From: Bacillus sp. RO3
GTDB lineage: Bacteria; Bacillota; Bacilli; Bacillales; Bacillaceae_B
Reading direction: 5' to 3'
Assembly: GCF_012911895.1 (NCBI RefSeq)
Contig: NZ_JAAXCV010000023.1
Span: forward strand, 124,001 to 188,000
DNA length: 64,000 nucleotides
Shown: positions 1 through 12,344 of the stretch, piece after piece
How the letters are laid out: each line of letters opens with the position of its first letter
Position numbering within the stretch: position 1 is the stretch's first letter
Program-made: the position numbers and the translations under genes
The notes under the pieces: generated by a model
What the model was told of the DNA's origin: nothing
What the model saw: the letters and a program-made list of their open reading frames with translations, nothing else
Database searches by the model: none

Positions 1-278
<278 letters not shown>

Positions 279-362
279 TCCTTAAAGTTTTGTAAATTGA
301 CATCATTAGCATGGTGATTGATGGATAAATTTTGTCCCACCATCTATAATGAAGATGTGTTG

Positions 363-410
363 AAGGGGAGCGGGGAAGATTCCCCTCTCCCCTTTCTTAT
401 TGTTGTTTCT
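363..410 (+). terminator. Hairpin between gapA and pgk (attenuator or processing site)
   Basis: A strong GC-rich inverted repeat (arms at about 363-376 and 381-394, AAGGGGAG pairing with CTCCCCTT) is followed by a U-rich stretch. It lies in the 180-bp gap between gapA and pgk. In Bacillus subtilis the gapA operon gives abundant monocistronic gapA-type messages and weaker distal transcripts. A partial terminator or 3'-stabilising stem here would have that effect, but this is inferred. Confidence 0.7.
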
Positions 411-459
411 ATTTATTTGAAAAACATGAAGAAATTGAGAAATGAAGGAGGCCTTTACG

Positions 460-1644
460 ATGAACAAAAAGTCGATCAAAGATGTCGATGTAAGAGGGAA
501 ACGCGTATTTTGCCGTGTAGACTTCAACGTACCAATGTCTGAAGGCAAGATCACAGATGAAACCCGTATCCAGGCTGCACTGCCTACGATCAAGTACTTG
601 GTGGATGGCGGAGCGAAGGTCATTTTGGCAAGTCACTTAGGCCGTCCTAAAGGTGAAGTAGTGGAAGAACTGCGTCTGACGCCGGTAGCCGAAAGACTTT
701 CAGAACTTCTTGGGAAACATGTAGCCAAAGCGGATGAAGCGCATGGTGAAGCTGTTCAATCCAAGATCAGCGACATGACTGAAGGGGACGTTCTTGTATT
801 GGAAAATGTTCGCTTCTACCCTGGCGAAACGAAAAATGATCCTGAGCTTGCAAAAGAATTTGCAGCCCTTGCGGATCTTTATGTCAATGATGCATTCGGT
901 GCTGCCCACCGTGCACATGCTTCAACTGAAGGAATTGCGAAGCATCTTCCTGCTGTAGGCGGCCTTCTGATGGAAAAGGAGCTTGAAGTATTAGGAAAAG
1001 CCCTTTCCAATCCGGAACGCCCATTCACAGCCATCGTCGGTGGAGCGAAGGTAAAAGATAAAATCGGTGTCATTGACAACCTCTTAGATAAAGTGGACAA
1101 CCTCATCATCGGTGGCGGACTTGCTTACACATTCGTGAAAGCCCAAGGCCATGAAGTCGGGAAATCCCTTCTTGAGGAAGACAAGATCGATTTAGCGAAG
1201 CAATTCATGAAGAAAGCAGAAGAAAAAGGCGTTAAATTCCTTATGCCTGTTGATGTAGTCGTTGCTGATGACTTCTCAAATGATGCAAATACGAAGGAAG
1301 TGGACATCGATTCGATTCCTTCTGATTGGGAAGCACTTGATATCGGTCCTAAGACTAGAGCGTTATTCCAAGACACGATTAAAAGCTCCAAGCTTGTGAT
1401 TTGGAACGGACCTATGGGTGTATTCGAATTAGAAACATTTGCAAATGGAACGAAAGCCGTGGCAGAGGCGTTAGCCGATGCAGCAGATACATATTCTGTT
1501 ATCGGTGGCGGTGACTCTGCAGCAGCCGTTGAGAAATTCGGTTATGCTGATAAGATGAGTCATATTTCTACAGGTGGTGGAGCTTCTCTTGAGTTCATGG
1601 AAGGAAAAGAACTTCCTGGAGTCGTAGCTCTTAACGATAAATAA
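460..1644 (+). CDS. pgk: Phosphoglycerate kinase
   Basis: 394-aa cytoplasmic glycolytic enzyme that transfers phosphate from 1,3-bisphosphoglycerate to ADP. Visible family features are the N-terminal substrate-binding segment RVDFNVPM, the SHLGRPKG loop, the GGAKVKDKI hinge region and the C-terminal nucleotide-binding IGGGDSAAA. The ATG at 460 is chosen over an upstream in-frame ATG at 442 because AAGGAGG at 445-451 is correctly spaced only for 460, and the product then begins MNKKSI like other Bacillus Pgk proteins. It is the second gene of the glycolytic operon, with tpiA 59 bp downstream. Confidence 0.97.
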   Translation: MNKKSIKDVDVRGKRVFCRVDFNVPMSEGKITDETRIQAALPTIKYLVDGGAKVILASHLGRPKGEVVEELRLTPVAERLSELLGKHVAKADEAHGEAVQSKISDMTEGDVLVLENVRFYPGETKNDPELAKEFAALADLYVNDAFGAAHRAHASTEGIAKHLPAVGGLLMEKELEVLGKALSNPERPFTAIVGGAKVKDKIGVIDNLLDKVDNLIIGGGLAYTFVKAQGHEVGKSLLEEDKIDLAKQFMKKAEEKGVKFLMPVDVVVADDFSNDANTKEVDIDSIPSDWEALDIGPKTRALFQDTIKSSKLVIWNGPMGVFELETFANGTKAVAEALADAADTYSVIGGGDSAAAVEKFGYADKMSHISTGGGASLEFMEGKELPGVVALNDK

Positions 1645-1670
1645 TCGCATTCCCAAAGACCAACACTTAA

Positions 1671-3996
<2,326 letters not shown>

Positions 3997-4009
3997 GGAG
4001 AGATTCTAA

Positions 4010-5302
<1,293 letters not shown>

Positions 5303-5313
5303 TTCAGTAGTTG

Positions 5314-5351
5314 AAAAGGCAGCTCCGTCAACAGACGGGGCTGCTTTTTTT
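5314..5351 (+). terminator. Rho-independent terminator after eno
   Basis: Inverted repeat GGCAGC-TCCGTC / GACGGGGCTGC with a short loop, followed by seven T residues. It closes the glycolytic operon. Confidence 0.9.
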
Positions 5352-5500
5352 CCAATAGTCACTGGATTCTCTGTCACTCCAGCCGAACATGCACTCATCA
5401 ACCAACTCTTTCCACAATTCAAACAATATTACCTTGTCCCCTCCATCTTTCCTATGGTAAACTAGAAGTAATGTTATGTTCGTATCAGGAGGTGGGACTC

Positions 5501-5728
5501 ATGCACACAATACTCGTCACTTTACTTATTATCGTATCAATCGCACTTATTGCCATTGTATTACTTCAGTCAGGTAAAAGTGCTGGACTTTCAGGGGCCA
5601 TCTCTGGTGGTGCAGAACAACTTTTCGGGAAACAAAAAGCACGTGGAATTGATTTAGTACTTCACAGAATCACCATCGTACTATCAGTACTCTTCTTTGT
5701 ACTAACCATTGCCATCGTAGCTATCTAA
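5501..5728 (+). CDS. secG: Preprotein translocase subunit SecG
   Basis: 75-aa integral membrane protein with two hydrophobic helices (about residues 3-22 and 52-74) around a polar loop with the SecG motif [17 protein letters not shown] and a following GKQKARG. It associates with SecYE and assists protein export. The ATG at 5501 is chosen because AGGAGGTGGG precedes it by the right distance; an in-frame ATG at 5471 has no such site. The order eno-secG-esterase-rnr-smpB-ssrA is the standard Bacillus arrangement. Confidence 0.95.
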   Translation: MHTILVTLLIIVSIALIAIVLLQSGKSAGLSGAISGGAEQLFGKQKARGIDLVLHRITIVLSVLFFVLTIAIVAI

Positions 5729-5736
5729 TACGGATG

Positions 5737-5768
5737 AAAACCTGATCATTAAGGTCAGGTTTTTTTAT
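5737..5768 (+). terminator. Terminator after secG
   Basis: The short stem ACCTGA/TCAGGT is followed by a run of seven T residues, immediately after the secG stop codon. Confidence 0.8.
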
Positions 5769-6158
5769 TTCAATCAGATATCTCTCGTTAGAATGATAAG
5801 ATCTGTAGAGCAACGACCGAGGAGGCTTAGCTCGAAACCCCGGGGTAAGCAATTCACCGAAGCGGAAATGAACCAGCCCTCGTTTTAGTAGCTGTACATT
5901 CACCAATAAGCGTTGAAATAAAACGAGACGGCTTTTCAAGCGAAATATTGGATTGTCTGACCAATGTTTGCTAAAAATAGAGAAGAAGAGTGGACTAAAC
6001 GATCGTTTAATAGGATGGAGCCAGTAATATCAAGGTTTCCAGTTATTAATCAAACGTTTGTTTAATACACCAACACTATATATTTGATTACATACACCAT
6101 CAATCGGGTCCTATATACCCGGTTTTAGAATGAATTGAGATAAAAGGAGTCATGAGAG
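5769..6158. other. Gene-free interval between secG and the esterase gene
   Basis: About 390 bp without a credible ORF. The first half (about 5808-5930) resembles a decayed copy of a dispersed Bacillaceae repeat: it has the segment ACCGAGGAGGCTTAGCTCG, whose core is the reverse complement of GCCTCCTCGG in the repeat at 57.7 kb. The second half holds two palindromes, listed separately. A leader or promoter for the esterase-rnr genes is expected here, but I could not pick a confident -35/-10 pair. Confidence 0.4.
5996..6067. promoter_or_regulatory. Two palindromic operator-like sites upstream of the esterase gene
   Basis: A perfect 14-bp palindrome TAAACGATCGTTTA lies at 5996-6009. A 24-bp near-perfect palindrome centred at 6055/6056 (core CAAACGTTTG, one mismatched pair) lies 53 bp away, about five helical turns centre to centre. 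The layout resembles paired operators for a dimeric TetR-type repressor. No regulator gene is adjacent, so the protein that binds is unknown. Confidence 0.4.
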
Positions 6159-6905
6159 ATGAAGACTGTATTGCCGAAACCATTTACATTTGAAGCAGGT
6201 CCACGTGCGGTTCTATTGCTTCATGGATTCACCGGGAATTCTGCTGACGTTAGAATGCTAGGTCGTTACCTGGAAAAGAAGGGCTATTCATCCCACGCCC
6301 CTCACTACAAGGGGCACGGTGTCCCGCCTGAAGAATTGGTCCACACAGGTCCTGAAGATTGGTGGAAGGACGTCTTGGACGGATATGAGCATTTAAAGAG
6401 CAAAGGGTATGAAGAGATTGCGGTTGCAGGACTGTCGCTCGGAGGGGTATTTTCTCTTAAATTAGGTTACACTGTACCTGTAAAGGGTATTGTCCCTATG
6501 TGTGCGCCTATGTATATAAAAAGTGAAGAAGTGATGTATAAGGGGGTAGTGGAATACGCCCGTGAATTTAAGAAATTTGAAGGAAAACCGGAAGATCAAA
6601 TTGAAAAGGAAATAGAAGAGTTCAAGAAAACGCCGATGAATACGTTGAAGGCTCTGCAGGAATTGATTGCAGACGTCCGCCAAAACGTGGATATGATCTA
6701 TTCGCCGACGTTTGTGGTACAGGCAAGACATGACCATATGATCAATACAGATTCCGCCAATATCATTTATGACAATGTGGAGTCCCATGAGAAGGACATT
6801 AAGTGGTATGAAGAGTCCGGTCATGTCATTACACTGGATAAAGAAAAAGAACAGCTTCATGAAGACGTCTACGATTTCCTTGAGAAATTGGACTGGACGG
6901 TTTGA
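6159..6905 (+). CDS. est: Carboxylesterase (Est30/YvaK type alpha/beta hydrolase)
   Basis: 248-aa cytoplasmic serine hydrolase of the thermostable Bacillus/Geobacillus Est30 family, which cleaves short-chain esters. Visible features are the oxyanion motif LLHGFTG near residue 20, the nucleophile S93 in GLSLGG, the acid region ARHDHMI (about residue 190) and the catalytic histidine in ESGHVIT near the C-terminus. No signal peptide is present. The start at 6159 is set by AAAGGA at 6143-6148; the out-of-frame ATG at 6152 is not used. It is conserved between secG and rnr in Bacillus, and the physiological substrate is unknown. Confidence 0.9.
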   Translation: MKTVLPKPFTFEAGPRAVLLLHGFTGNSADVRMLGRYLEKKGYSSHAPHYKGHGVPPEELVHTGPEDWWKDVLDGYEHLKSKGYEEIAVAGLSLGGVFSLKLGYTVPVKGIVPMCAPMYIKSEEVMYKGVVEYAREFKKFEGKPEDQIEKEIEEFKKTPMNTLKALQELIADVRQNVDMIYSPTFVVQARHDHMINTDSANIIYDNVESHEKDIKWYEESGHVITLDKEKEQLHEDVYDFLEKLDWTV

Positions 6906-6932
6906 TGAATTCGATGATCAGGAGGGATTGTC

Positions 6933-9275
6933 ATGGACGAAAAGATTAAAGAGCATGTGGATAAGCTCCTTTCCTACATGAAGGAAGAAGCATACAAGCC
7001 ATTGACGGTACAGGAGCTTGAGGAAGCATTCGGAATTGAAGGATCCACGAATTTCAAGGAATTCGTAAAGGCCCTTGTCGTAATGGAAGAGAAAGGATTG
7101 GTTGTACGCACAAGAAGCAATCGCTACGGCCTGCCTGAAAAAATGAACTTGGTAAGAGGGAAAGTATCCGCTCATGCAAAAGGATTTGCGTTTGTGATAC
7201 CTGAAGAAGCAGGAATGGACGATATCTTCATCCCTCCTAATGAAACGAATAACGCTATGCACGGAGATATTGTATTAGTAAGGGTTTCCACTTCCTCTTC
7301 AGGTTCACGGAGAGAAGGAACCGTTGTCAGGATCGTGGAGCGAGGTGTGGACCAAATCGTCGGGACGTTCACGGAAAGCAAGCATTTCGGCTTTGTCATT
7401 CCTGATGATAAGAAGTTTGCCAGTGATATCTTCATCCCGAAATCCGCTCAAATGGGTGCGACAGAAGGACACAAGGTGGTTGTGAAATTGACGTCCTACC
7501 CAGAAGGGCGAAAGAGTGCCGAGGGAGAAGTCATTGAGATCCTTGGACATAAAAATGATCCGGGTGTCGATATTCTCTCTATTATCCATAAGCACGGGAT
7601 CGATATTGAATTTCCTGAAGAGGTCATGGATCAGGCGAATAATGTGCCAAGTGAAATCGACGAATCGGAAATTCCTAACCGAAAAGACCTGCGTGATCAG
7701 ACCATCGTCACCATTGACGGCGCTGACGCCAAGGACCTGGATGATGCCGTGACAGTCACGAAGCTCGACAATGGTCACTACAAGCTGGGGGTACATATTG
7801 CAGACGTTACGTATTACGTGAAAGAAAGCTCCCCCATTGATGAAGAAGCTTTTGACAGGGGTACATCAGTATACTTAGTCGACCGGGTCATCCCCATGAT
7901 TCCCCATCGCTTGTCAAACGGGATCTGTTCCCTTAATCCTAAAGTGGATCGTTTGACGTTATCATGTGATATGGAGATTTCACCTGATGGCGATGTGGTA
8001 AAGCACGAGATCTTCCAAAGTGTCATTAAGACAACAGAGCGAATGACCTATTCCGATGTGAACAAGATCCTTGTCGATAAAGATGAAGAACTCCGAAAGA
8101 AATATGAGCCGTTGGTTCCGATGTTCGAGGAAATGGAAGAGCTGGCTCAGGTACTTCGTACGAAGCGTATGAAGCGCGGAGCCATCGACTTTGATTTCAA
8201 AGAAGCGAAAGTGCTGGTTGATGATGAGGGGGAACCGACGGAGGTGGTCCTTCGTGAACGTTCCGTTGCCGAAAAGCTGATCGAAGAGTTCATGCTGGTG
8301 GCGAACGAAACCGTGGCTGAGCATTTCCACTGGATGGATGTACCGTTCATCTATCGTATCCATGAAGATCCGAAAGAAGATAAGCTTCAGCGCTTCTTCG
8401 AGTTCATCACGAACTTTGGACTAATCGTCAAGGGAACCGCCAACAGCATCCATCCCCGTGCCCTTCAGGAGATAATTGAAGACGTACAGGGGGAACCGGA
8501 AGAAATGGTTGTATCGACGATGATGCTCCGTTCCATGCAGCAGGCGAAATACGATCCTGAAAGCCTGGGTCACTTCGGGCTCGCAACGGAATTCTATACT
8601 CATTTCACCTCTCCGATCCGTCGTTATCCTGACTTGATCGTACACCGTTTGATCAGAACCTACCTCATCGAAGGGAAGCTTGATCAGGCTACCCGTGAAA
8701 AGTGGGGTGCCCAAATGGGTCACATCGCTGAGCATACATCCAGTCGTGAGCGCCGAGCAGTGGATGCGGAACGTGAAACCGATGAGCTGAAAAAAGCAGA
8801 ATATATGGAAGACAAGGTAGGAGAGGAATACGATGGAATCATCAGTTCCGTCACGAATTTCGGACTGTTTGTCGAATTGCCTAATACCATTGAAGGTCTT
8901 GTCCACGTGAGTTATATGACGGACGATTACTACCGATTTGATGAGCGTCACCTTGCCATGATCGGCGAACGTACCGCCAACGTGTTCAGGATCGGTGATG
9001 AAATCACGGTCCGTGTCGTCAGTGTCAATAAAGACGAACGAGCCATCGACTTCGAAATCGTTGGAATGAAAAACAATCGCAAAGAGCGCGAAGACCGAGT
9101 CCGCTCAGTCCGATCGGATAAAGGAAAATCAGACCGTGGGAAATCGAATCGATCCTCTTCCCATAAAAAGGACGGAGAATGGTCTACACGCCCACCGAAA
9201 AACAACAAGAAGAAAAAGACGAATAAGAAACACTTTGAAAATGCACCTAGAAGCAAACGTAAAAAGAAGAAATAA
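6933..9275 (+). CDS. rnr: Ribonuclease R
   Basis: 780-aa processive 3'-to-5' exoribonuclease of the RNB (RNase II) family, which degrades structured RNA and helps remove mRNA from stalled ribosomes. Domain order is an N-terminal winged helix (about 10-65), cold-shock domains (about 70-230), an RNB catalytic domain starting near residue 255 with the metal-binding segment DAKDLDDAV, an S1 domain (about 640-720, starting [11 protein letters not shown]), and a lysine/arginine-rich tail. The ATG at 6933 follows AGGAGGG. Its place next to smpB and ssrA fits the known partnership of RNase R with trans-translation. Confidence 0.96.
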   Translation: MDEKIKEHVDKLLSYMKEEAYKPLTVQELEEAFGIEGSTNFKEFVKALVVMEEKGLVVRTRSNRYGLPEKMNLVRGKVSAHAKGFAFVIPEEAGMDDIFIPPNETNNAMHGDIVLVRVSTSSSGSRREGTVVRIVERGVDQIVGTFTESKHFGFVIPDDKKFASDIFIPKSAQMGATEGHKVVVKLTSYPEGRKSAEGEVIEILGHKNDPGVDILSIIHKHGIDIEFPEEVMDQANNVPSEIDESEIPNRKDLRDQTIVTIDGADAKDLDDAVTVTKLDNGHYKLGVHIADVTYYVKESSPIDEEAFDRGTSVYLVDRVIPMIPHRLSNGICSLNPKVDRLTLSCDMEISPDGDVVKHEIFQSVIKTTERMTYSDVNKILVDKDEELRKKYEPLVPMFEEMEELAQVLRTKRMKRGAIDFDFKEAKVLVDDEGEPTEVVLRERSVAEKLIEEFMLVANETVAEHFHWMDVPFIYRIHEDPKEDKLQRFFEFITNFGLIVKGTANSIHPRALQEIIEDVQGEPEEMVVSTMMLRSMQQAKYDPESLGHFGLATEFYTHFTSPIRRYPDLIVHRLIRTYLIEGKLDQATREKWGAQMGHIAEHTSSRERRAVDAERETDELKKAEYMEDKVGEEYDGIISSVTNFGLFVELPNTIEGLVHVSYMTDDYYRFDERHLAMIGERTANVFRIGDEITVRVVSVNKDERAIDFEIVGMKNNRKEREDRVRSVRSDKGKSDRGKSNRSSSHKKDGEWSTRPPKNNKKKKTNKKHFENAPRSKRKKKK

Positions 9276-9281
9276 CAGGTC

Positions 9282-9318
9282 AGGAGCATTGGGAAATCCT
9301 TTGCTCCTTTTCTTTTTC
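9282..9318 (+). terminator. Terminator between rnr and smpB
   Basis: Stem AGGAGCA/TGCTCCT with a 13-nt loop, followed by TTTTCTTTTTC. Read-through into smpB is likely to be partial. Confidence 0.6.
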
Positions 9319-9395
9319 ATGTGTAAGAATACAATTTCTCACGAAAATATGAGATAATAATGAGTAAAACAACGGAAATGACTAGGGGGATTCTT

Positions 9396-9866
9396 ATGCC
9401 AAAGGGAGAAGGCAAGCTTATTGCCCAAAATAAAAAAGCGCGACATGATTATGCCGTAGAAGAAACCTATGAAGCGGGTCTTGTGCTGCAGGGAACGGAA
9501 ATTAAATCGATCCGGGGTGGCCGCGTGAATCTGAAGGATTCTTTCGCACGTGTACAAAATGGGGAAATCTTCATTCACAATATGCATATCAGTCCATATG
9601 AACAGGGAAACCGATTCAATCATGAACCTCTCAGAACACGTAAGCTGCTGCTTCATAAAAAGCAGATCAATAAATTGATCGGTGATTCCAAGGAAGCAGG
9701 ATATTCCATCGTCCCATTAAAGCTGTACATCAAAAATGGTGTAGCCAAGCTTCTGATCGGCCTTGCACGAGGAAAGAAAAAGTATGATAAACGTGAAGAC
9801 CTAAAGCGCAAAGAAGCCAACCGTTCCATCCAGCGGGAACTTGCCCAGCGTCAAAAAGGAATGTGA
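9396..9866 (+). CDS. smpB: SsrA-binding protein SmpB
   Basis: 156-aa basic RNA-binding protein that delivers tmRNA to stalled ribosomes. The segments [30 protein letters not shown] and the basic C-terminal helix are hallmarks, and the product aligns end to end with Bacillus SmpB when started at 9396 ([19 protein letters not shown]). The in-frame ATG at 9360 would add 12 residues absent from the family, whereas AGGGGG lies just before 9396. The partner tmRNA gene follows 150 bp downstream. Confidence 0.96.
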   Translation: MPKGEGKLIAQNKKARHDYAVEETYEAGLVLQGTEIKSIRGGRVNLKDSFARVQNGEIFIHNMHISPYEQGNRFNHEPLRTRKLLLHKKQINKLIGDSKEAGYSIVPLKLYIKNGVAKLLIGLARGKKKYDKREDLKRKEANRSIQRELAQRQKGM

Positions 9867-9892
9867 TCGTACAGGTTTCCGGAATATGGTAT

Positions 9893-9920
9893 TTGCAAAT
9901 TCCACAGAATTTGTTATACT
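9893..9920 (+). promoter_or_regulatory. Sigma-A type promoter for ssrA
   Basis: -35 TTGCAA (9893-9898), 16-bp spacer and -10 TATACT (9915-9920). The start would lie about 90 nt before the mature tmRNA 5' end, consistent with a processed precursor. Confidence 0.6.
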
Positions 9921-10016
9921 AATATATGTCGCGAGGTAATCACGCGGCTGCAAGAACAATTGAATAAGTGACTTACACGCTGAACTTATTCTTTCCCGTT
10001 CTTCCCTTTCTATCAT

Positions 10017-10380
10017 GGGGACGTTACGGATTCGACAGGGATAGTTCGAGCTTGGGTTGCGAGCCGTAGGGGTCGTCTACGATAAAACGCCAAAGCCAAT
10101 AATAACTGGCAAAACTAACAATAACTTAGCTTTAGCTGCGTAATAGCACTTTAGCTGTTCCTCCCTCCATCGCCTATGTGGTAGGGTAAGGGACTCACTC
10201 TTAGTAGGCTACGCCGGAGTCCACCGTCTGAGGACAAAGGAAGAGATTAATCAGGCTAGCTGCACGGACGCCCGTCGATAGGCAGAAGCTGTAGCGAATT
10301 TGCGAATATATCGACTACGCTCGTAGACGCTTAAGTGGCGATGTTTCTGGACGTGGGTTCGATTCCCACCGTCTCCACCA
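10017..10380 (+). ncRNA. ssrA: Transfer-messenger RNA (tmRNA)
   Basis: 364-nt tmRNA. The 5' end GGGGACGTTACGGATTCGAC and the 3' end GGTTCGATTCCCACCGTCTCCACCA form the tRNA-Ala-like acceptor and T arm, with the CCA encoded. The tag reading frame runs from GGC at 10108 to TAA at 10141 and encodes GKTNNNLALAA, ending in the ALAA protease-recognition tail. This is three residues shorter than the B. subtilis tag (GKTNSFNQNVALAA). It rescues stalled ribosomes with SmpB, encoded just upstream. Confidence 0.97.
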
Positions 10381-10403
10381 AATACATATTTGGTGGTTTT
10401 TTA
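10375..10403 (+). terminator. Terminator of ssrA
   Basis: CCACCAAA (overlapping the last bases of tmRNA) pairs with TTTGGTGG and is followed by six T residues. Confidence 0.8.
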
Positions 10404-10424
10404 TTTGTCATTTTGTGACGTAAA

Positions 10425-10454
10425 GCATAAGATTTCCGTTTGGAAAGCTTATGC
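10425..10454. repeat. Hairpin after ssrA
   Basis: GCATAAG-TTTCC / GGAAA-CTTATGC, a 12-bp interrupted stem with a small loop. It lies in a gene-free stretch (10.4-10.78 kb), and no function is evident. Confidence 0.5.
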
Positions 10455-10587
10455 ATTATTTTATTTTAGGAAATGTTATGCTTTATTATAATGAAAGCGG
10501 TCTCTCTAGTTGCTCTATGGATCTTTATAAAGATGTACCTTTTTGTACTTTTAAAATTATATCTCATTATCCTGTCCATTATGTAAC

Positions 10588-10632
10588 TTAAAGCAGCATA
10601 AATCTTCCGAGATGAGATTTATGCTGCTTTAA
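10588..10632. repeat. Perfect 18-bp stem-loop
   Basis: An 18-nt arm (10588-10605) is exactly complementary to 10615-10632 with a 9-nt loop. It is symmetrical, with T-rich sequence on one side, so it could act as a terminator or be the remnant of a small mobile element. No gene lies immediately upstream. Confidence 0.6.
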
Positions 10633-10780
10633 AAATTATATCTTTTTCAATTTTCTAGTATTTCGATTAAATTTTTGACCCTTAAAAATAATTCATCAAA
10701 TGAGAACCTCTTGGTATGATAAGAGTGTCCTGTGCTGGCCAGCAAAAAGGACAAAATCATATCACCAGGAGGCCTTCAAT

Positions 10781-11065
10781 ATGAATCATAACCAAAATGA
10801 AAAGATTGCTCAAATTACTTCTCAAACACTAATTATAGGGGGTAGACATTGCGAAATTCAAGCATGTCGCGCGTGCTCAAGACTTCAGGGGATTGGAGTT
10901 TGGAGCCCCTTGCAACTTTGAAAACCCACACGCTCACTTCGATCTATTCTTAACCTGGATCAAGGAGCTGATGGACCAAAACAAGATGGACAAGTTGATT
11001 ATAGACATGGAACCAACAGGACATTACTGGCTAAACTTAGCTCACTACCTTAAGGGGTTCCTTTT
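10781..11065 (+). pseudogene. Degraded IS110-family transposase, N-terminal fragment
   Basis: ATG at 10781 with AGGAGG upstream begins MNHNQNEKIAQITSQTLIIG. One extra G in the run at about 10838-10845 then shifts the frame. In the next frame the protein continues VDIAKFKHVARAQDF and on to IDMEPTGHYWLNLAHYLKG. VDIAK carries the first catalytic aspartate of the IS110 DEDD transposase, and MEPTGHYW is the family's conserved block. Similarity stops near 11065 and the rest of the transposase (about 300 residues) is missing, so this is a dead remnant. It sits 400 bp past tmRNA, a common site for insertions. Confidence 0.8.
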
Positions 11066-11266
11066 ATATGAAAGGTCTATAATAAAAAAGTCGTCCATCT
11101 CTTTTGTGAAGATCAACTCGAGAAAATTGTTTACGGAATGAAAGAAGCACTTAGAGACTTTTATTTTATTAGATAAAGGCAACCAACACTTTATCTTTAA
11201 AAAAAGCTATATTAAACTTACAATGCTTGTAGTTTGAGAATATTTACCAAATAGGAATGAGCGATA

Positions 11267-11425
11267 ATGAAAAATAAAATGATCTTGCTATTATTAGTAG
11301 TACTAGGTTTATTTTTTACTTATAAGGCCCTTATAAGTAACGGGAAATTAGACATTCATATAGGTTATTTATTTGTTGCTTTGGTTGCTTTTGTCGAGTC
11401 TTACATAGTTTTCAAAAAAAAATAA
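11267..11425 (+). CDS. Small hypothetical membrane protein
   Basis: 52-codon ORF starting MKNKMILLLLVVLGLFF. Two hydrophobic segments (about residues 4-18 and 33-48) separated by a short polar stretch (SNGKLDIH), with a lysine-rich end (FKKK), make a small two-helix membrane protein plausible. The ribosome binding site is weak (AGGAATGAG at 11253-11261). A terminator about 35 bp downstream supports expression as a unit. I do not recognise the family; chance is the alternative. Confidence 0.45.
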   Translation: MKNKMILLLLVVLGLFFTYKALISNGKLDIHIGYLFVALVAFVESYIVFKKK

Positions 11426-11458
11426 ATTTCTATATTTTCCATAAATGCAGTAAATGAG

Positions 11459-11492
11459 GTGATCCTATTTGTCAAAGGATCATCTTTTTTTA
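11459..11492 (+). terminator. Terminator after the small membrane ORF
   Basis: Stem TGATCCT/AGGATCA with a 9-nt loop, followed by TCTTTTTTTAT. Confidence 0.7.
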
Positions 11493-11551
11493 TCTTCTTC
11501 CATGTTGGACTTCATGAAAGGAAGGAACATAAAAAAATACAAATCAATCAG

Positions 11552-11606
11552 TTGACTAAAATCGATTACAATTGTAAACTAAAATAGTAAAGTGATTACA
11601 AATGTA
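11552..11606 (+). promoter_or_regulatory. copYZA promoter with two cop boxes
   Basis: A candidate -35 TTGACT (11552-11557) and -10 TAAACT (11575-11580), 17 bp apart. Two copies of the CopY operator core TACANNTGTA lie at 11567-11576 (TACAATTGTA) and 11597-11606 (TACAAATGTA), the first overlapping the -10 region. This is the classical arrangement for copper-released CopY repression. Confidence 0.85.
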
Positions 11607-11626
11607 AACGAAAAGGAGGGAATCCT

Positions 11627-12088
11627 TTGCCCGAAGAAGATAAGCCGGAAATCACGAATTCTGAATGGGAAGTCATGAGGGTCGTCTGGACGCTTAAAGA
11701 AGTGACCAGTAAAGAAATTAGCTCCGTACTGCAGGAAAAGAAAGAATGGAAGCCTGCTACGACTAAAACGTTTATTGGTCGGCTGGTCAAAAAAGGAATG
11801 CTGACAACCGAGAAAATCGGCAACCGGTTCATTTACAGGGCAGGAGTCAGTGAGGAAGAAAGTCTAAAAACGTTGAAGTCGGGATTATTCACTCATATTT
11901 GCAGCCGGGCTGTAGGAAAGACGATTGCCGACTTGATAGAAGAAGCGACCCTGAGTCATGATGACATCAGCCTCCTTGAGCAGGTCCTGGAAATGAAGAA
12001 GCAGGAAGCTGTCGACAGGATCGAATGCAATTGTGTACCGGGTCAGTGTACGTGTAAAAAAGATCATGGCAAAAACTGCCAACATTAA
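11627..12088 (+). CDS. copY: CopY/TcrY-type copper-responsive repressor
   Basis: 153-aa BlaI/MecI-family winged-helix repressor (TTG start at 11627 after AAGGAGGGAA). Residues 9-75 form the wHTH (NSEWEVMRVVW, TTKTFIGRLVKKGML). The C-terminus carries the metal motif C134-x-C136-x4-C141-x-C143, diagnostic of CopY, in which Cu(I) displaces Zn(II) and releases DNA. Two cop boxes lie in its own promoter, so it is autoregulated with copZ and copA. Bacillus subtilis uses CsoR for copZA, so a CopY system is the less usual choice for this family. Confidence 0.92.
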   Translation: MPEEDKPEITNSEWEVMRVVWTLKEVTSKEISSVLQEKKEWKPATTKTFIGRLVKKGMLTTEKIGNRFIYRAGVSEEESLKTLKSGLFTHICSRAVGKTIADLIEEATLSHDDISLLEQVLEMKKQEAVDRIECNCVPGQCTCKKDHGKNCQH

Positions 12089-12109
12089 ATAATTGAAGGA
12101 GTGTTTAAA

Positions 12110-12325
12110 GTGGAAAAAACATTATTGAAAGTATCCGGGATGACGTGTGGAAATTGTGTGAAAAAAGTAGAAGCGACGCTGAATGAACTGGACGGAGTGG
12201 AAAAAGCAAAAGTAGATCTCGATAATGGAGCGGCCAAGGTCAAGTACGACGAATCCAAGCAATCACCGGAGAGTTTGAGTAAAGCAGTATCGGATGCGGG
12301 ATACGAAACAGAACCTAAAAAATGA
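12110..12325 (+). CDS. copZ: Copper chaperone CopZ
   Basis: 71-aa single HMA-domain metallochaperone that carries Cu(I) to the CopA ATPase. The Cu-binding motif is GMTCGNC (C13 and C16), and the ferredoxin-like fold is complete through AVSDAGYE. The GTG at 12110 is chosen because GAAGGAG at 12095-12101 is correctly spaced; an alternative in-frame GTG at 12101 overlaps that site. The gene lies 21 bp after copY and 19 bp before copA. Confidence 0.93.
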   Translation: MEKTLLKVSGMTCGNCVKKVEATLNELDGVEKAKVDLDNGAAKVKYDESKQSPESLSKAVSDAGYETEPKK

Positions 12326-12344
12326 TAAAAGGTGGTCGGCACAA

